Below, piece by piece: positions 13,073 through 21,776 of a stretch of 64,000 nucleotides of DNA (its first letter is position 1; each line of letters starts with the position of its first letter). This DNA comes from Microbacterium oxydans (GTDB lineage: Bacteria > Actinomycetota > Actinomycetes > Actinomycetales > Microbacteriaceae). The stretch is from positions 2,294,001 through 2,358,000 of the forward strand of contig NZ_CP092891.1 of assembly GCF_026559675.1 (NCBI RefSeq), in the 5' to 3' direction. The notes beneath the pieces are model-generated. The model was not told the origin of the DNA, made no database searches, and saw nothing but the letters and a program-made list of their open reading frames with translations. The position numbers were made by a program, and so were the translations under genes.

Positions 13073-14017
13073 TCAGCCGACGACGGCGACGTGCGGAGAC
13101 GTGACGTCGATCGATGCCGCGTTCGGATTCTTCACCATCGCCGCGGACAGGACGATCGCCTTGAGCGCCGACTGCTCCGCGCTCCCCCACACCACGGTCA
13201 TGCCGCTGCGGAGGGTCAGGGTCACGTCATCGGGCGTGGTCGCGCGCACACCCGTCAGCACCGTGCGGACCTCGGCCGGCAGCGAGCGGACCACGAGACC
13301 GGCTCCTCGGAACGCGGCCGAATCGACGCCGCCGGTGACCTCGATCACCGGCTGGCCCGCGGGCGGTTCCGCGGTGGTCGAGAGCGCGACGCCGGCGGCG
13401 TCCACGAGCGTGTAGCCGGCATCCGATCGGATCACGCCGACCGGGGTGCGCTCGACGATCCGCACCGTGAGATCGTGCGGCGGGCGCGCTTCCAGCGAGT
13501 ACGTCTCGATGAGCGGGAACTTGAGCAGCGCGGCCTTCACCTCGCTGGTGTCGACGAGGGCGAGAGGGGTGCCCATCTGCGCGTCCAGCGCGGCCTCGAT
13601 CGCGGAGGCGTCGAGGCTCGTCGCGCCGACCACGGTGATCTTCTGGACGGCGAACAGCGGACTGTACGCCGCGACCACGCTTCCGCCGATCAGCAGGACC
13701 ACGGCCCCGATGGCGCTGAGCCAGACGATCCGGCGACGCCGGGAGCGCTGCGTGAAGCGACGGATCTCGGCGCGAAGAGCCTTGCGCCGGGCGCGCGCGG
13801 CACGCCACACGTCCATCGTGGACGTCGACTGCGGTTCCTCCCCGGCGTCCGCCACCGATCCATCGGGTGCGGCGCCACCCGGTGTCGGGTCATCCGGCGC
13901 CGGGAGGGTCTCCTCGGAACGGACGTCCCGTCGCCGCGGACGTGCGGGAGGCTCCGGCGCGGCGTCCTTCTCCCCCGGCCTGTCCGGGGTGGTCGGAAGC
14001 GGTGCGGGCCGGCGCAT
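13073..14017 (-). CDS. ftsQ: cell division protein FtsQ/DivIB
   Basis: A protein of 314 residues. The first 90 or so are Pro/Arg-rich and cytosolic, one membrane helix follows at about 98-120 (IVWLSAIGAVVLLIGGSVV), then a POTRA domain beginning FAVQKITVVGATSLDASAIE and the FtsQ beta domain (RIVERTPVGVIRSDAGYTLVD). FtsQ sits in the membrane and links early and late divisome proteins, usually as a complex with FtsL and FtsB. The long N-terminal tail is common in actinobacteria. It starts three bases after murC and precedes ftsZ. Confidence 0.95.
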   Translation of the reverse strand: MRRPAPLPTTPDRPGEKDAAPEPPARPRRRDVRSEETLPAPDDPTPGGAAPDGSVADAGEEPQSTSTMDVWRAARARRKALRAEIRRFTQRSRRRRIVWLSAIGAVVLLIGGSVVAAYSPLFAVQKITVVGATSLDASAIEAALDAQMGTPLALVDTSEVKAALLKFPLIETYSLEARPPHDLTVRIVERTPVGVIRSDAGYTLVDAAGVALSTTAEPPAGQPVIEVTGGVDSAAFRGAGLVVRSLPAEVRTVLTGVRATTPDDVTLTLRSGMTVVWGSAEQSALKAIVLSAAMVKNPNAASIDVTSPHVAVVG

Positions 14018-14020
14018 CGG

Positions 14021-15421
14021 CTACGCCTCGTCGGTCCGGCGCAGCGACTCCAGGACCTGCGGGATGATCTGGTACACGTTGCCGCAGCCGAGCGTGACGA
14101 CGAAGTCGCCGTCGCGGGCGACCGAGGCCGTGTAGTCGGCGGCCTGCTGCCAGTCCGCGACGTAGTGCACGTGCGAGGGATCGCGGAACGCGCCGCTGAC
14201 CAGCTCGCCCGTGACACCGGGGACCGGGTCTTCACGCGCACCGTAGACGTCGAGCATCACGGTGTGATCCGCGAACTCCTCGAGCACGTCGGCGAACTCC
14301 TGATACATGTGCTGCGTGCGGGAGTAGGTGTGCGGCTGCTGGATCGCGATGAGACGCCCCGATCCGGCGATGCTGCGCATGGCCTCGAGCGCCGCCCGCA
14401 CCTCGGTCGGGTGGTGCGAGTAGTCGTCGTACACCGTGACACCGCGCTCGACACCGTGCTGCTCCAGGCGGCGGACGGTCCCAGCGAAACCCTCGACCGC
14501 GCGCACGGCGTCGACGAGCGAGTAGCCCAGCGCGCGCAGCACCGTGACGACACCCGCCGCGTTGATGGCGTTGTGCACACCGGGGACGGCGAGCTGCATC
14601 CGCGCGCTCTCGTCGCCGTGGGTGACGGTCGCGGCGACCGGGCCGGCGGCGACGATGTCGGTGACCCGCACGTCGGCATCGTCGGCCTGACCGAAGGTGA
14701 GCACGTGGGGGTGCGAGAGACCGGCACCGACGCGGAGGGCGCCCGCGTCGTCGCTCGAGATGACGACCGCCTCGGTCGCGGCGTCGGCGAAACGCACGAA
14801 CGCGTCGTGGAAGGCCTCGTCCGAGCCGTAGTGGTCCAGGTGATCCGGGTCGACGTTGGTGATCAGCGCGACCGCCGTGTCGTAGAGGAGGAACGTGCCG
14901 TCGGACTCGTCCGCCTCGACCACGAACAGATCGCCGGAGCCCGTGGCGCTGGACGTGCCGAGCTGCTCGATCACGCCGCCGTTGACGAAGTGGGGGTCGG
15001 CTCCGAGCTCGCGCAGCGCGGTGACGATCATGCCCGTCGAGGTGGTCTTGCCATGGGCGCCGGCGACCGACACCAGACGACGGGAACCGATGAGCCAGTG
15101 CAGCGCCTGCGAGCGATGGATCACGTGGAGCCCCCGCGCCTTCGCCGTGACGAACTCGGGGTTCTCCGGCCAGATCGCTCCGGTGTGCACGACGGTGTCG
15201 GCATCACCGAGGTAGGCGGCGTCGTGGCCGACGTGCACCGTCGCCCCCGCCGCGGCCAGCGCGCGCAGGTTGTCGCTGTCGGCGCGGTCGCTGCCGGAGA
15301 CGCGGATGCCGGCGTCGAGGAACATCTTCGCGAGTCCGCTCATCCCGGAGCCGCCGATGCCGATGAAGTGCGCGGAGGTGATCGTCTCGGGGATGGGGAG
15401 GGAGAGGTCGGGTCTGATCAT
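14021..15421 (-). CDS. murC: UDP-N-acetylmuramate--L-alanine ligase
   Basis: A protein of 466 residues, normal for MurC, which adds L-alanine to UDP-MurNAc with ATP in the cytosol, the first amino acid step of peptidoglycan synthesis. Seen are the N-terminal nucleotide-sugar domain ([18 protein letters not shown]), the ATP loop [15 protein letters not shown], the central DESDGTFL motif and the C-terminal [16 protein letters not shown] motif. It lies 40 bases after murG and three before ftsQ. The order murG-murC-ftsQ is the standard dcw order. Confidence 0.98.
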   Translation of the reverse strand: MIRPDLSLPIPETITSAHFIGIGGSGMSGLAKMFLDAGIRVSGSDRADSDNLRALAAAGATVHVGHDAAYLGDADTVVHTGAIWPENPEFVTAKARGLHVIHRSQALHWLIGSRRLVSVAGAHGKTTSTGMIVTALRELGADPHFVNGGVIEQLGTSSATGSGDLFVVEADESDGTFLLYDTAVALITNVDPDHLDHYGSDEAFHDAFVRFADAATEAVVISSDDAGALRVGAGLSHPHVLTFGQADDADVRVTDIVAAGPVAATVTHGDESARMQLAVPGVHNAINAAGVVTVLRALGYSLVDAVRAVEGFAGTVRRLEQHGVERGVTVYDDYSHHPTEVRAALEAMRSIAGSGRLIAIQQPHTYSRTQHMYQEFADVLEEFADHTVMLDVYGAREDPVPGVTGELVSGAFRDPSHVHYVADWQQAADYTASVARDGDFVVTLGCGNVYQIIPQVLESLRRTDEA

Positions 15422-15461
15422 GTCCGCTTCAGTCTACTTTTCGTTCGTCGGATCGACCGTG

Positions 15462-16538
15462 TCACGCCGCGCGCAGGGCGCGGTCGATCAGGGTGATCAC
15501 GTTCTCGGTTCCGGTGCGGGTGCCGGCCGTCTCGGCGGCGGCGGCCATCCGCGCGATCCGCTCGCGATCTCCCAGCAGCGGAACGACGATGCGGCGCACG
15601 GCGTCGCCGTCGAAGGTCGCGTCGTCGAGGAGTTCCGCCGCGCCCGCCCTCACGGCCGACGCCGCGTTCAGCCGCTGTTCGCCGTTGCCGACCGAGTACG
15701 GCACGTAGAGGGCCGGGATGCCGAGCGCGCTGATCTCGCTCACCGTCGCCGAGCCGGAACGGGAGACGATCAGGTCGGCCAGGGCGAAGGCGAGATCCAT
15801 GCGATCGATGTAGCGGTGCAGGGAGTAGCCCTCGACACCCGGGTCCGCGAGGTCGCTGCGCTCCCCCGTCACGTGCAGGAGCTGCCATCCGGCGTCGAGG
15901 ATGTCGCGCCAGGAATCGGCGAGAGCCTCGTTGAGACGCTGCGCGCCGAGCGATCCGCCGAAGACGAGCAGCACGGGCCGCTCGGCATCCAGTCCGAAGT
16001 ACTCCGCCGCTTCCGCCCGCGTCGCGACGCGATCGAGCGCGATGACCTCCTGGCGCAGGGGCATGCCGACGACCTCGCTGCCACGCAGCGGCGTGCCCTC
16101 GAAGGCCACGCCCACGGCGGCGGCTCGGCGGGCGCCGAGCACGTTGGCGAGACCCGGCTTGGCGTTGGCCTCGTGCACCACGAACGGGACCCCCTCGCGA
16201 CGGGCTGCCACGTAGGCGGGTGCCGAGGCGTATCCCCCGAAGCCGACGACCACGTCGACCCCGTTCCGGCGGATGTGCTCGCGCACCTGGGCGATGGCCC
16301 GACGGAACTTCATCGGGAACGCGGCGGCCTGCCGGTTCGGCCGCCGCGGGAACGGGACCTTGTCGACGACGAGCAGCTCGTACCCGCGGGCGGGGACGAG
16401 ACGCGACTCCAGTCCCTCGGCCGTGCCGAGCACGAGGACGGAGGCGTCGGCATCGCGTTCGCGGAGGGCATCCGCGACGGCGAGCAGGGGGTTCACATGA
16501 CCGGCGGTGCCACCGCCGGCGAGGAGATACGAGGTCAC
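15462..16538 (-). CDS. murG: UDP-GlcNAc:lipid I N-acetylglucosaminyltransferase
   Basis: A protein of 358 residues of the GT28 family that adds GlcNAc to lipid I to make lipid II at the inner face of the membrane. The N-terminal loop LLAGGGTAGHVNPLLA, the segment GFGGYASAPAYVAA, the donor-side motif FGGSLGAQRLNEAL and the nucleotide-binding RSGSATVSEISALGIP are all present. The ATG overlaps the ftsW stop by four bases, indicating coupling. Length and order are standard. Confidence 0.98.
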   Translation of the reverse strand: MTSYLLAGGGTAGHVNPLLAVADALRERDADASVLVLGTAEGLESRLVPARGYELLVVDKVPFPRRPNRQAAAFPMKFRRAIAQVREHIRRNGVDVVVGFGGYASAPAYVAARREGVPFVVHEANAKPGLANVLGARRAAAVGVAFEGTPLRGSEVVGMPLRQEVIALDRVATRAEAAEYFGLDAERPVLLVFGGSLGAQRLNEALADSWRDILDAGWQLLHVTGERSDLADPGVEGYSLHRYIDRMDLAFALADLIVSRSGSATVSEISALGIPALYVPYSVGNGEQRLNAASAVRAGAAELLDDATFDGDAVRRIVVPLLGDRERIARMAAAAETAGTRTGTENVITLIDRALRAA

Positions 16539-17740
16539 CTGGCGACCCTACCCCGCTCGGCTGACTGCTTCTCGACGACCGGAATCGTGCGGGCGAAGGC
16601 GAGGAGGACACCGCACGCGATGAGCACGGCCAACAGCGCTGTGCCACCCTGCGACATGAACGGGAGGGGGACGCCCATCACCGGGAAGATGCCGATCACC
16701 ACGCCGATGTTCATCACGGCCTGGCCGACGATCCACACCGTGATGCCGCCGGCGGCGACGCGGATGAAGGGATCCGGCGTCTTGCGGATGATGTGGAAGG
16801 CGCCGATCGTGAAGAACGTGAACAGGGCGAGCACGACGATGCAGCCGATCAGCCCCAGTTCCTCACCCACGATCGCGAAGATGAAGTCGTTGCCCGCCGC
16901 GGGCAGCCAGCCGTACTTCTCCTGCGAGTTGCCGAGGCCGAGGCCGAAGATGCCGCCGGATGCCATGCCCCAGATGCCGTGGATCGACTGGTAGCAGTCC
17001 GTGTCGTAGAGCGCCATGTTGTCGCAGGTCGCCGTGATGCGCCGCATCCGGTCCTGACTCGACAGCGCGTAGGCGAGCACGGCGACGATGCCGATCACGA
17101 GCGGGAGGATGAACAGCCGGAGCTTGACCCCGGAGAAGAACAGGCAGCCCAGCAGGATCAGGACCAGTACCATCGCCGTGCCGAGGTCATGCCCGGCGAG
17201 CACCGTGCCGATCGCCAGCGCGCCGACCGGGATCACGGGGATGAACACGTGGTGCCAGGTGCCGAGCATGGCCTGCTTGCGCAGCAGCACGGCGGCGATC
17301 CACAGGGCGAGCGCGAGCTTGAGGAACTCGGAGGGCTGCAGGGTGAATCCGGCGATCAGGATCCAGTTCCGGTTGCCGCCGTCGGCGATTCCCAGGGGTG
17401 TGAACACGAGCAGCTGGAGGGCGACGGCGCCGAAGAGGGCCGGCCACGCCATCTTCTTCAGGAACGCCACCGGCATGCGGCTGATCAGGAACATCAACGG
17501 GATGCCGACCAGCGCGAACATCCCCTGACGGAGCACTCCGCCCATCGGGTCCTGTCCGCTCGCGACGGCGGTCGCGCTCGTGGCGGACAGCACCATGACC
17601 AGACCGAAGAGGGTCAGCAGCAGAGCGGTCGAGGCGATGAGGAGGAACTCCATCGACACCGGTGTGAACCGGCGCCCGAGGGAGACCCGGGCCGCGAGAC
17701 CGCCCGACTCAGACCGCGGAGGGCGGGATACCTGCGTCAT
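16535..17740 (-). CDS. ftsW: SEDS peptidoglycan polymerase FtsW
   Basis: A protein of 401 residues with about ten membrane segments, from the SEDS family that polymerises glycan strands at the septum together with the class B PBP FtsI. Signature stretches: GNRNWILIAGFTLQPSEFLKLAL, in which the conserved charged residues sit, GHDLGTAMVL and MGVPLPFMSQGGTALL. The ATG at 17740 (MTQVSRPP) is preferred to an open frame reaching 17893, which lies inside murD; the overlap with murD is then 32 bases. Order murD-ftsW-murG is standard. Confidence 0.97.
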   Translation of the reverse strand: MTQVSRPPRSESGGLAARVSLGRRFTPVSMEFLLIASTALLLTLFGLVMVLSATSATAVASGQDPMGGVLRQGMFALVGIPLMFLISRMPVAFLKKMAWPALFGAVALQLLVFTPLGIADGGNRNWILIAGFTLQPSEFLKLALALWIAAVLLRKQAMLGTWHHVFIPVIPVGALAIGTVLAGHDLGTAMVLVLILLGCLFFSGVKLRLFILPLVIGIVAVLAYALSSQDRMRRITATCDNMALYDTDCYQSIHGIWGMASGGIFGLGLGNSQEKYGWLPAAGNDFIFAIVGEELGLIGCIVVLALFTFFTIGAFHIIRKTPDPFIRVAAGGITVWIVGQAVMNIGVVIGIFPVMGVPLPFMSQGGTALLAVLIACGVLLAFARTIPVVEKQSAERGRVAR

Positions 17741-19244
17741 CGGCGCTCCCCCGGTCGATCCAGTCCCGCACCGCCTCGGCGAAGCGGTGTCCTCGATCCG
17801 CGTAACTCGAGAACTGGTCGAAGGAAGCCGCCGCGGGGGCCAGCAGGACTGTGCCCTCGCCGTCGACGATCCCCGACGCGATCTCCACGACACGGTTCAT
17901 GACCTGTCCAGTCTCGCCAGCATCCACCTCGAACACCGGTACCGCCGGCGCGTGTCGCCGGAATGCCGCGACGACGGCCGTGCGATCGATCCCGATCACG
18001 ACGGCGGCCGTGGCCGTCGCGCCCACGTCGGCGACGAGATCGGCGATGTCGACGCCCTTGAGATCTCCACCGACGACCCAGACGGCGCCCGGGTAGGCGC
18101 GCAGCGAGGAGGCGGCGGCGTGCGGGTTCGTGGCCTTCGAGTCGTCGACCCAGGTGATGCCGGCGTGCCGGGCGATCACCTGGATGCGGTGCGCGTCCAG
18201 CTGGAAGGACTGCAGCGCGGAGTGGATGGCCTCCGGCTCGACGCCGAGCGAGCGAGCGAGGGCGCTCGCGGCGAGGATGTTCTGCACGATGTGCGGGGCG
18301 GCGAGCCCGGCGGCGTCCAGATCGGCGACCGTGGTCAGTTCGAGGGCGCTGCGGGCACGATCGTCGAGGAAGGCGCGGTCGACGAGCAGCCCCTCCACGA
18401 TGCCGAGGTCGCTGGGCCCGGGGATGCCGAGGTCGAAGCCGATGGCGCGGGCGCCCTCGACGACCTCCGCTTCCTCGACCATCTGCCGCGTGGCCTCGTC
18501 GTCCTTGTTGTAGACGCAGGCGACACGCGTGTTCCGGTAGACCAGGGCCTTCGCGTCGCGGTACGCCTGCGCGCTGCCGTGCCACACGAGGTGATCGTCG
18601 GCGAGGTTGAGGCACACGGACGCGTAGGGGAACAGCTCGCCCTCCGGACGGGACTGGCCCAGGTACCAGAGCTGATGGCTGGAGAGCTCCACCACCAGGA
18701 CGTCGAACCCTGCGGGATCGCGCACCGCGTCGAGCACGGGCACGCCGATGTTGCCGCACGGAGCCGCCCGCAGCCCACCCGCCACGAGCAGCGAGGCCGT
18801 GAGCTGGGTGGTGGTCGTCTTCCCGTTGGTCCCGGTGATGAGCACCCAGTCCGCCGGCGTGCCGTCGGACCGCAGGACCTTGTCGCGGACGCGCCAGGCG
18901 AGCTCGATGTCTCCCCAGATCGCGACCCCGTTCTCCTGCGCCCACCGGATGAGCGGGTGCGACGGGGAGAAGCCCGGGGAGGCGATGACGACCTCGGGGT
19001 CGAAGTCGACCAGCGCGGCGGGGACCTCGGAGAGACCCCCCAGCTCGAGGCGGGCACCGATCACCGGGAGCAGCCGCTCGTACTCCTCTTCGGCGGACTC
19101 GCTGAGCACGAGCACGTCGGCTCCGAGCTCGGTGAGCGTGTCCGCCACCGAGAAGCCGGTCATGGAGAGTCCGAGCACCGCGACCCGCAGGCCGCGCCAG
19201 TCGGCGTTCCAGCTGGTCAGCCCGGTGAGGCGGTCAGTCGACAC
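17709..19244 (-). CDS. murD: UDP-N-acetylmuramoyl-L-alanine--D-glutamate ligase
   Basis: A protein of 511 residues, slightly longer than many MurD enzymes. It adds D-glutamate to UDP-MurNAc-L-Ala with ATP. Visible are the N-terminal Rossmann segment VAVLGLSMTGFSVADTL, the ATP loop VLITGTNGKTTTTQL, the segment WVDDSKATNPHAAASSL and the C-terminal VLLAPAAASFDQFSSYADRG, highly typical of MurD. The GTG start overlaps the mraY stop by 11 bases. Confidence 0.97.
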   Translation of the reverse strand: MSTDRLTGLTSWNADWRGLRVAVLGLSMTGFSVADTLTELGADVLVLSESAEEEYERLLPVIGARLELGGLSEVPAALVDFDPEVVIASPGFSPSHPLIRWAQENGVAIWGDIELAWRVRDKVLRSDGTPADWVLITGTNGKTTTTQLTASLLVAGGLRAAPCGNIGVPVLDAVRDPAGFDVLVVELSSHQLWYLGQSRPEGELFPYASVCLNLADDHLVWHGSAQAYRDAKALVYRNTRVACVYNKDDEATRQMVEEAEVVEGARAIGFDLGIPGPSDLGIVEGLLVDRAFLDDRARSALELTTVADLDAAGLAAPHIVQNILAASALARSLGVEPEAIHSALQSFQLDAHRIQVIARHAGITWVDDSKATNPHAAASSLRAYPGAVWVVGGDLKGVDIADLVADVGATATAAVVIGIDRTAVVAAFRRHAPAVPVFEVDAGETGQVMNRVVEIASGIVDGEGTVLLAPAAASFDQFSSYADRGHRFAEAVRDWIDRGSADDAGIPPSAV

Positions 19245-20340
19245 GGGTGAGCCACTCGACGTAGAAGAGTCCGACGGCCGAGACGGCGAGCAGTCCGGCG
19301 ATGATCCACATGCGCACCACGATCGTGACCTCGGACCACCCGCGCATCTCGAGGTGATGGTGGAACGGGCTCATCAGGAACAGACGCTTGCCGCGGGTGA
19401 TCTTGAAGTACCCGCGCTGCAGGATGACCGAGCCGGACGAGAGCACGAACACACCGGCGATCACGAGGAGCAGGAGCTCGGTGCGGGTGAGGATCGCCAT
19501 CGCGGTGATGACGCCGCCGATCGCCATGGAGCCGACGTCGCCCATGAAGACCTTCGCCTTCGGGGCGTTCCACCACAGGAAGCCGATGAGGCTCGCGGCG
19601 AACGAGGCCGCGATGATCGCCAGGTTGAACGGATCTCGCACCTCGTAGCATCCGCCCAGGGCGTCGGGATCACCGCCGATGCAGGGCTGCTTGAACTGCC
19701 AGAACGCGATCACGCTGTACGCGCCGACGACGATGACACCGGCGCCGGCGGCGAGTCCGTCGAGACCGTCCGTCAGGTTGACGCTGTTGGAGGTCGCGAC
19801 GCCGATGATCGAGATCCACACCAGGTACAGGATCCAGCCGAGGATCGTGCCGAATGCGAACAGGTTGAGCCAGGTGATGTCGCGGAACAGCGAGATCGCC
19901 GGGCTCGCCGGGAACTGACCCCACTTGTTCGGGAAGTTGAGGGCGACGATGCCGAACGGGATGATGACCAGCAGCTGGCCGATCACCTTCCGCCATCCGG
20001 AGAGTCCGAGGCTGCGCTGGCTGCGGACCTTCATGTAGTCGTCGATGAAGCCCACGGCGCCGAAGCCGACCATCAGCCAGATCACGAGGATCGCCGAGAG
20101 CGCGGGGACCTCTCCGCTGACGAGGACGCCGGTGAAGTATCCGACGATGGAGCCGACGATGAAGATGACGCCGCCCATCGTGGGCGTCCCGCGCTTCGCC
20201 TCGTGGCTCGGGTTGTGGACGGACTCGGGGGTGCGGATGACCTGCCCCCAGCCCCACTTCCGGAAGAGTCGGAGGAAGACGGGAGTCAGGAACAGGGTGA
20301 AGGCGAGCGAGATCGCCGCCGACATGATGAGAGACCTCAC
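19234..20340 (-). CDS. mraY: phospho-N-acetylmuramoyl-pentapeptide transferase
   Basis: A protein of 368 residues with about ten membrane helices. It moves phospho-MurNAc-pentapeptide from UDP to undecaprenyl phosphate to give lipid I. Diagnostic motifs: GTPTMGGVIF, the aspartate pair in GFIDDYMKVRSQRSLG, NLTDGLDGLAAG, VFMGDVGSMAIGG and the histidine-rich MSPFHHHLEMRGWSE. The ATG overlaps the murF stop by four bases. It lies between murF and murD as usual. Confidence 0.98.
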   Translation of the reverse strand: MRSLIMSAAISLAFTLFLTPVFLRLFRKWGWGQVIRTPESVHNPSHEAKRGTPTMGGVIFIVGSIVGYFTGVLVSGEVPALSAILVIWLMVGFGAVGFIDDYMKVRSQRSLGLSGWRKVIGQLLVIIPFGIVALNFPNKWGQFPASPAISLFRDITWLNLFAFGTILGWILYLVWISIIGVATSNSVNLTDGLDGLAAGAGVIVVGAYSVIAFWQFKQPCIGGDPDALGGCYEVRDPFNLAIIAASFAASLIGFLWWNAPKAKVFMGDVGSMAIGGVITAMAILTRTELLLLVIAGVFVLSSGSVILQRGYFKITRGKRLFLMSPFHHHLEMRGWSEVTIVVRMWIIAGLLAVSAVGLFYVEWLTRVD

Positions 20341-21749
20341 GAGAACAATTCTCCCAGACGATCGCCGAGATGCCGGAGGCCCACGGAATTGGATGACTTC
20401 ACGAGCACGCGGTCGCCGTCGCGGAGCTCGGTGCGCAGGTATTCGAATGCCGCGTCCTGGTCGGGCAGATGCACGGCCTCACTGTCCCAGGAGCCCTCGC
20501 CCACCGCGGAGAGGTAGAGCCGTCGCGCCTCCGGTCCGACCACGACGATGCGCTGGATGTTGAGGCGCACCGCGAGCAGCCCGATGCGATCGTGCTCCTC
20601 CCCCGCGCTCTCGCCGAGTTCGGTCATGGCGCCCAGCACCGCCACGGTCCGCTCGTCGGGGCCGGTGATCTGCGCGAGAGTGCGCAGCGCGGCCGCCATC
20701 GAGTCCGGGCTGGCGTTGTAGGCGTCGTTGATGATGCGCACGCGGTCGCTGCCCAGCGGCTGCATCCGCCAGCGCTCCGCGATCTCCACGGTCTCCAGAC
20801 GGGCGACCGCGTCGGCGGGCGCGACGCCGAGGGCGAGTGCGGCGGCGATCGCTGCGAGGGCGTTGGACACGTGATGCGCGCCGAGGACGCGGAGGCGCAG
20901 GGGCAGCTGCTCGCCCGCGATCTCGATGATGCAGGAGGTGCCGGATGCCGAGACCTCGATGTCGCGTGCCCGCACGTCGGCGCTCGCGCTCTGGCCGAAG
21001 CCGACCACGCGGAGGCCGCGGGAGGTCGCGAGCTCCTGCATCCCGGCGACCCGGGGGTCGTCGAGGTTGAGGACCGCGGTGCCGGGGACCCGGGCCGCCG
21101 AGACGAGCTCGGCCTTCGCCTTCGCGGTCTCCTCGATGCCGCCGAATCCTCCGGCGTGAGCCATGCCGACCATCAGGACGACCGCGATGTCGGGCTCGAC
21201 CAGGCCGGCGAGGTGCGCGATGCTCCCCGGGGCGGCCGCACCGAACTCGCTCACGAGGAAGCGCGTGCTCTCGGTGACCCGGAGCATGGTGACGGGCGCG
21301 CCGACTTCGTTGTTGAAGGACTTCACGGGGGCGACGGTCTCGCCCTCGTCCTCCAGGATGCGGGCGAGGAAGTTCTTGGTGGTGGTCTTGCCGTTCGACC
21401 CCGTGATGCCGACGATCCGGAGTCCGCCGCCGGCGCGGACGCGGGCGACCACCTCGCGGGCGAGCTCGCCGAGCGCCTTCACCGCATCCGGGACGACGAT
21501 CTGGCTGACCGCGACGTCGACGACGTGCTCGACGATCGCGACTGCGGCTCCGGCCTCGACCGCGGCTCCCACGAAACGGTGGCCGTCGGTCTCGGCTCCG
21601 GGCTTCGCCACGAAGACGGATCCGGGCACCATCGTGCGGGAATCGGTGTCGACGATCCCGTCGACGACGGTCTCGGCCGAATCCTCTCCGGCCACACGCA
21701 GATCACCACCGACAGCGGCGGCGATCTCAGCGAGCGTCAGGGCGATCAT
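20337..21749 (-). CDS. murF: UDP-MurNAc-tripeptide--D-alanyl-D-alanine ligase
   Basis: A protein of 470 residues. It adds D-Ala-D-Ala to complete the UDP-MurNAc-pentapeptide. N-terminal domain MIALTLAEIAAAVGGDL, ATP loop VGITGSNGKTTTKNFLA, central motif INDAYNASPDSMAAAL and C-terminal VLGAMTELG and VLVKSSNSVGLRHL identify MurF rather than MurE. The absence of a MurE-type gene in the 27 bases between ftsI and murF is unusual (see findings). Stop and mraY start overlap. Confidence 0.97.
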   Translation of the reverse strand: MIALTLAEIAAAVGGDLRVAGEDSAETVVDGIVDTDSRTMVPGSVFVAKPGAETDGHRFVGAAVEAGAAVAIVEHVVDVAVSQIVVPDAVKALGELAREVVARVRAGGGLRIVGITGSNGKTTTKNFLARILEDEGETVAPVKSFNNEVGAPVTMLRVTESTRFLVSEFGAAAPGSIAHLAGLVEPDIAVVLMVGMAHAGGFGGIEETAKAKAELVSAARVPGTAVLNLDDPRVAGMQELATSRGLRVVGFGQSASADVRARDIEVSASGTSCIIEIAGEQLPLRLRVLGAHHVSNALAAIAAALALGVAPADAVARLETVEIAERWRMQPLGSDRVRIINDAYNASPDSMAAALRTLAQITGPDERTVAVLGAMTELGESAGEEHDRIGLLAVRLNIQRIVVVGPEARRLYLSAVGEGSWDSEAVHLPDQDAAFEYLRTELRDGDRVLVKSSNSVGLRHLGDRLGELFS

Positions 21750-21776
21750 GTCATCTCCATGCGCGGCTCTCGCCGA

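Noticed and set aside
17741..17893. Upstream extension of ftsW to 17893
   Set aside because: The extra 51 residues lie inside murD in another frame and are Arg/Ser-rich; the known FtsW start fits ATG 17740.
18240..18265. GAGCGAGCGAGGGCG as a copy of the intergenic repeat near 46143
   Set aside because: It lies inside murD coding sequence and lacks the GGGTT/AACCC ends.
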